Assembly: GCA_021791145.1 (NCBI GenBank)
Contig: JAJYXE010000043.1
Span: 1 to 35,998, forward strand
DNA from: Actinomycetes bacterium
Lineage (GTDB): Bacteria > Actinomycetota > Acidimicrobiia > Acidimicrobiales > RAAP-2
DNA length: 35,998 nt
Direction of reading: 5' to 3'
Shown here: positions 33,971 through 35,998 of the stretch, piece after piece
How positions within the stretch are numbered: the stretch's first letter is position 1
How the letters are laid out: every line of letters begins with the position of its first letter
Program-made: the position numbers and the translations under genes
The notes under the pieces: generated by a model
The model's input: the letters and a program-made list of their open reading frames with translations, nothing else
Told to the model about the DNA's origin: nothing
The model's database searches: none

Positions 33971-33976
33971 TACCAT
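33971..33976 (+). promoter_or_regulatory. -10 element for a leaderless [2Fe-2S] gene
   Basis: TACCAT ends six bases before GTG 33983, so the transcript should begin at or next to the start codon. The same hexamer precedes iclR. No clear -35 box is seen. Confidence 0.4.
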
Positions 33977-33982
33977 GACGCC

Positions 33983-34303
33983 GTGCCCCTCGTCTCGCGT
34001 GGTCGGTTCCCGCTCACTCCGGACTCCGCGGTCGCCCGCGGTCGCGAGGTCGGCCTTGTAGTCGACGGCCGACCGACGGTGGCCTACGAGGGGGAGACCG
34101 TGGCGGCGGTGCTCGTCGCCGAAGAGGGGCTGAGGACCCGTCGGACTGTGACCGGCGCGAGCCGCGGGATCTTCTGCGGGATCGGGGTGTGCTTCGAATG
34201 CCTTGTTGTCGTGGACGACGTGCCGAACACGCGGGCGTGCATGACGCTCGTGGCCGACGGCATGCGGGTGGAGCGCCAGGTCGGCGCGGGCCCGGGCTGC
34301 TGA
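33983..34303 (+). CDS. small HcnA-like [2Fe-2S] protein
   Basis: A 106-residue ferredoxin-type protein with cluster cysteines in FCGIGVCFECLV and a fourth in TRACMTLV. It has YEGETVAAVL in front, as in the gamma subunits of D-hydroxyproline dehydrogenase, opine oxidase and HcnA. It closely resembles the N-terminal domain of the fused oxidoreductase at 5101-6966 in cysteine spacing, yet here it is free-standing with no alpha or beta subunit gene beside it. It may serve another enzyme beyond the window or act as an alternative electron carrier. The GTG start is favoured by the -10 box six bases upstream; an ATG at 33975 is out of frame. Confidence 0.84.
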   Translation: MPLVSRGRFPLTPDSAVARGREVGLVVDGRPTVAYEGETVAAVLVAEEGLRTRRTVTGASRGIFCGIGVCFECLVVVDDVPNTRACMTLVADGMRVERQVGAGPGC

Positions 34304-34444
34304 GCCGCAGCGCGCGCCCCTCACCCGTGCAGCTCCTTGGCTCGATCCTGCCCGCACGGCGCGCATGCCTCCAACTCCGCGGACCGCGGGAGGGCTCGCA
34401 CGGCGTCCACGGGCGGCAAGCGGCAAGGGAGCACCAAGCGGTTG

Positions 34445-34458
34445 CCCGGTCGACCGGG
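34445..34458. repeat. perfect 14-base palindrome
   Basis: CCCGGTCGACCGGG is self-complementary over its full length. It lies 142 bases after the iron-sulfur gene and 50 bases before the operator at 34509. It may be a protein-binding site, a weak terminator stem without a proper loop, or chance in GC-rich DNA. Confidence 0.35.
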
Positions 34459-34508
34459 TCCGGCAGTCGCGCGGGGGCACGGATTGGGAGTTCGGCATGC
34501 GGTCATGA

Positions 34509-34523
34509 GTACGATAATCGAAC
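34509..34523 (+). promoter_or_regulatory. IclR-type operator over the -10 box of the hydroxyacyl-CoA dehydrogenase gene
   Basis: GTACG-ATAAT-CGAAC has one mismatch to GTTCG-N5-CGAAC. The -10-like hexamer GATAAT (34513-34518) lies inside it. Transcription would start near 34525, giving a leader of about 25 bases with a GAGGAAG ribosome binding site. A regulator bound here would block polymerase directly. Confidence 0.58.
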
Positions 34524-34550
34524 CGTGCGGGTAGCTGAGGAAGACACGTG

Positions 34551-35591
34551 ATGGGGCCGGTCGCCGTGGTCGGCGGAGGGACCATCGGCGTGGCGTGGTC
34601 GATCGTGTTCGCCCGGGCGGGGCGCGTCGTCGCGCTCTACGAGCCCGACGACGCCCGCCGGGCGCTGGCGCGCGACGACGTCATCCGGCGGTTGCGCGCC
34701 CTCGCCGTGTGCGGGCTGCTCGACGAGGACCCCGGCGACGTCGCCGGGCGGGTCAGGCCGGGGGGCGACCTGCCCTCCGCCGTGCGTGGCGCGACGTACG
34801 TCCAGGAGTGCGCCCCGGAGGACGCCGACCTGAAGCGCGCGCTGTTCGAAGAGCTCGAGGGTCTCGCCGCGCCGGACGCGGTGCTCGCCTCCTCCTCGTC
34901 GGCCATCCCGCCCTCCTCGCTGGCCCCGGCAGTGCGCGATCCGAGCCGCGTGCTCGTGGCGCATCCGGGCAACCCTCCCTACCTGCTGCCCGTCGTCGAG
35001 GTGGTTCCCTCTCCGCTCACCTCGGCCGCGACCGTCGAGCGGGCCCGCGGGCTGCTCTCCTCGGTCGGCATGTCCCCCATCGTGCTCCGTCGGGAGGTCG
35101 AAGGGTTCGTGTTCAACCGGCTCCAGGGCGCGGTCCTGCGCGAGGCGTACTGCCTCGTCCGAGACGGGGTCGTCGATCCCCAAGACGTCGACACGGTGAT
35201 GCGAGAGGGTCTGGGCCGGAGGTGGGCGTTCCTCGGGCCCTTCGAGACGGTGGAGCTGAACACCGAGGGTGGCATCGACGAGCACGCCGCGCGCATGGGC
35301 CCGGCATACGCGCGGATGGGCGCGGAGCGGGGCCAGCACGACCCGTGGACCGACGAGATGGTGGCGCAGGTCTCAGCGGCGGTGCAGGCTCGCCTGCCCC
35401 GGGAGCGCTGGCGTGACCACGTGCTCTGGCGCGACTCCGCCCTCATGGCGCTCGAGGCGTTCCGCCGGCGAACCCCGCTCCTCGCCGGACCGTCTCCGGC
35501 CGAGCCCGCCGGCGCAGGTGGGGCCGCGGCGCACGCCGCCGGCGTCGAGCCGGCGAGGGCAGGGGATCCCGACGGGGGGGCCGCCCGATGA
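34551..35591 (+). CDS. 3-hydroxyacyl-CoA dehydrogenase family (lambda-crystallin/carnitine dehydrogenase-like)
   Basis: A 346-residue NAD-dependent dehydrogenase. The N-terminal Rossmann motif is VAVVGGGTIGVAWS, followed by QECAPEDADLKRALF, SSSSAIPPSSLAP, HPGNPPYLLPVVEVVPSP, and the helical C-terminal domain with EGFVFNRLQGAVLREAYCLV. The HPxNPPY pattern points to the lambda-crystallin (L-gulonate 3-dehydrogenase) and L-carnitine dehydrogenase branch rather than fatty-acid beta-oxidation. The last 35 residues are Ala/Gly/Pro-rich and probably disordered. GAGGAAG (34536-34542) precedes ATG 34551; a GTG directly before it is also possible. The stop overlaps the start of the next gene (ATGA). 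Confidence 0.87.
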   Translation: MGPVAVVGGGTIGVAWSIVFARAGRVVALYEPDDARRALARDDVIRRLRALAVCGLLDEDPGDVAGRVRPGGDLPSAVRGATYVQECAPEDADLKRALFEELEGLAAPDAVLASSSSAIPPSSLAPAVRDPSRVLVAHPGNPPYLLPVVEVVPSPLTSAATVERARGLLSSVGMSPIVLRREVEGFVFNRLQGAVLREAYCLVRDGVVDPQDVDTVMREGLGRRWAFLGPFETVELNTEGGIDEHAARMGPAYARMGAERGQHDPWTDEMVAQVSAAVQARLPRERWRDHVLWRDSALMALEAFRRRTPLLAGPSPAEPAGAGGAAAHAAGVEPARAGDPDGGAAR

Positions 35592-35998
35592 GCGGCGCGC
35601 GCGATCAGCTCCACCGGCGACTTCAACAACTCGGTCGTGACTTCTGGTCGTGGCGTGCCACCCAGCAGCCGCGCTCTCGAGACGACATCCCGCGCATCGA
35701 GCGGCCCGCGGGCTGGCTTCCCGACTGGCGCGCGGCCGCCGTGTCGGGCTACCGGGAGCGACTCGACGCCTTCGAGGTCGCGCATCGCGCGATCGAAGTG
35801 GCCGGGGCGCCGGCAACGCTCCAGGTCGATCATGCGCTCCTCGGGAGCGCGATCGCGCGGGTGCGCTTCGAGCTCGAGGTCCTTCAGGGCTGGCGCCGCC
35901 AGCCGAGCTTCTACGTGGACCAGACCCTCGGCGTGGTCTTCGACCTGCTCGTCGAGCACCGCCCGCTCCACGGGGAACGAGCCCGATGGGTGCTGCGG
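35588..35998 (+). CDS. second DUF885 protein, N-terminal part, cut by window end
   Basis: An open frame of 137 codons begins at ATG 35588, overlapping the previous stop (ATGA), and runs off the window. It reads RDFWSWRATQQPRSRDDIP, then RIERPAGWLPDW, and later FYVDQTLGVVFDLL, which is the recognisable N-terminal region of one DUF885 subgroup. The zinc-binding-like part would lie beyond the end. Its N terminus differs from the DUF885 protein at 23162, so it is a separate subgroup rather than a recent copy. Co-transcription with the dehydrogenase puts it under the operator at 34509. Confidence 0.82.
   Translation, partial: MSGARDQLHRRLQQLGRDFWSWRATQQPRSRDDIPRIERPAGWLPDWRAAAVSGYRERLDAFEVAHRAIEVAGAPATLQVDHALLGSAIARVRFELEVLQGWRRQPSFYVDQTLGVVFDLLVEHRPLHGERARWVLR

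Larger units (their letters stand above)
34304..34550. other. 247-base intergenic region with palindrome and operator
   Basis: No gene is visible. Two features stand out: a perfect 14-base palindrome at 34445-34458 and the IclR-type operator at 34509-34523 with an embedded -10 box. I see nothing else I can support. Confidence 0.5.

Overview
The window is a GC-rich (about 70 percent by eye) stretch of chromosome from a high-GC actinobacterium. The signs are GTG/TTG starts, ATGA/GTGA stop-start overlaps, three luciferase-like monooxygenase (LLM) proteins of the type that usually uses F420, start codons sitting just behind a -10 box, and a DUF885 protein style common in Acidimicrobiia and relatives. 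The exact taxon cannot be fixed from the sequence.

Left edge (1 to about 2550): a decayed integration site and a transporter gene. Positions 108-150 look like the 3' half of a tRNA-Glu(CTC). Beside them is the C-terminal stump of a tyrosine recombinase, then a frameshifted piece of an APC-family permease, a small membrane protein and an intact ClC-type chloride transporter.

Catabolic block (2926-18701): an M24 Xaa-Pro-type peptidase and an IclR regulator read rightward. A five-gene leftward operon (12786-5101) encodes a class III aminotransferase, an AcoX/ATP-NAD-kinase-like protein, a divergent split glycine-decarboxylase P-protein pair (GcvPA/GcvPB-like), and a fused [2Fe-2S]/FAD/BFD oxidoreductase. 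A GabD-type aldehyde dehydrogenase and a SnoaL-like protein are transcribed divergently from it. Next come a dihydrodipicolinate-synthase-family aldolase/deaminase (leftward), a DAO-type FAD oxidoreductase, an LLM protein and a cupin.

Peptide block (18853-29254): a Dpp/Opp-type peptide ABC transporter (D-F-C-B order), a DUF885 putative metallopeptidase, a cytosolic DPP-IV-like S9 peptidase (leftward), and the solute-binding protein divergent from it.

Right block (29334-35998): RidA, two more LLM proteins around a TIGR04076 protein, two short-chain dehydrogenases (leftward), a small HcnA-like [2Fe-2S] protein, a lambda-crystallin/carnitine-dehydrogenase-like 3-hydroxyacyl-CoA dehydrogenase, and the start of a second DUF885 protein cut by the window end.

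Working model (inference): peptides, probably rich in proline or modified proline, are imported by Dpp. They are trimmed by DPP-IV-like, M24 and DUF885 enzymes, and the released amino acids are oxidised by the flavin/iron-sulfur, PLP and aldehyde-dehydrogenase enzymes. The strongest link between the blocks is a repeated palindrome GTTCG-N5-CGAAC, a plausible IclR operator. It lies upstream of the iclR gene (4134), between the aminotransferase and aldehyde dehydrogenase (12823), between the S9 peptidase and the solute-binding protein (27109), and in the promoter of the hydroxyacyl-CoA dehydrogenase (34509). The most unusual part is the P-protein-like pair: it has lost several glycine-decarboxylase signature residues, and no GcvT or GcvH gene is present.
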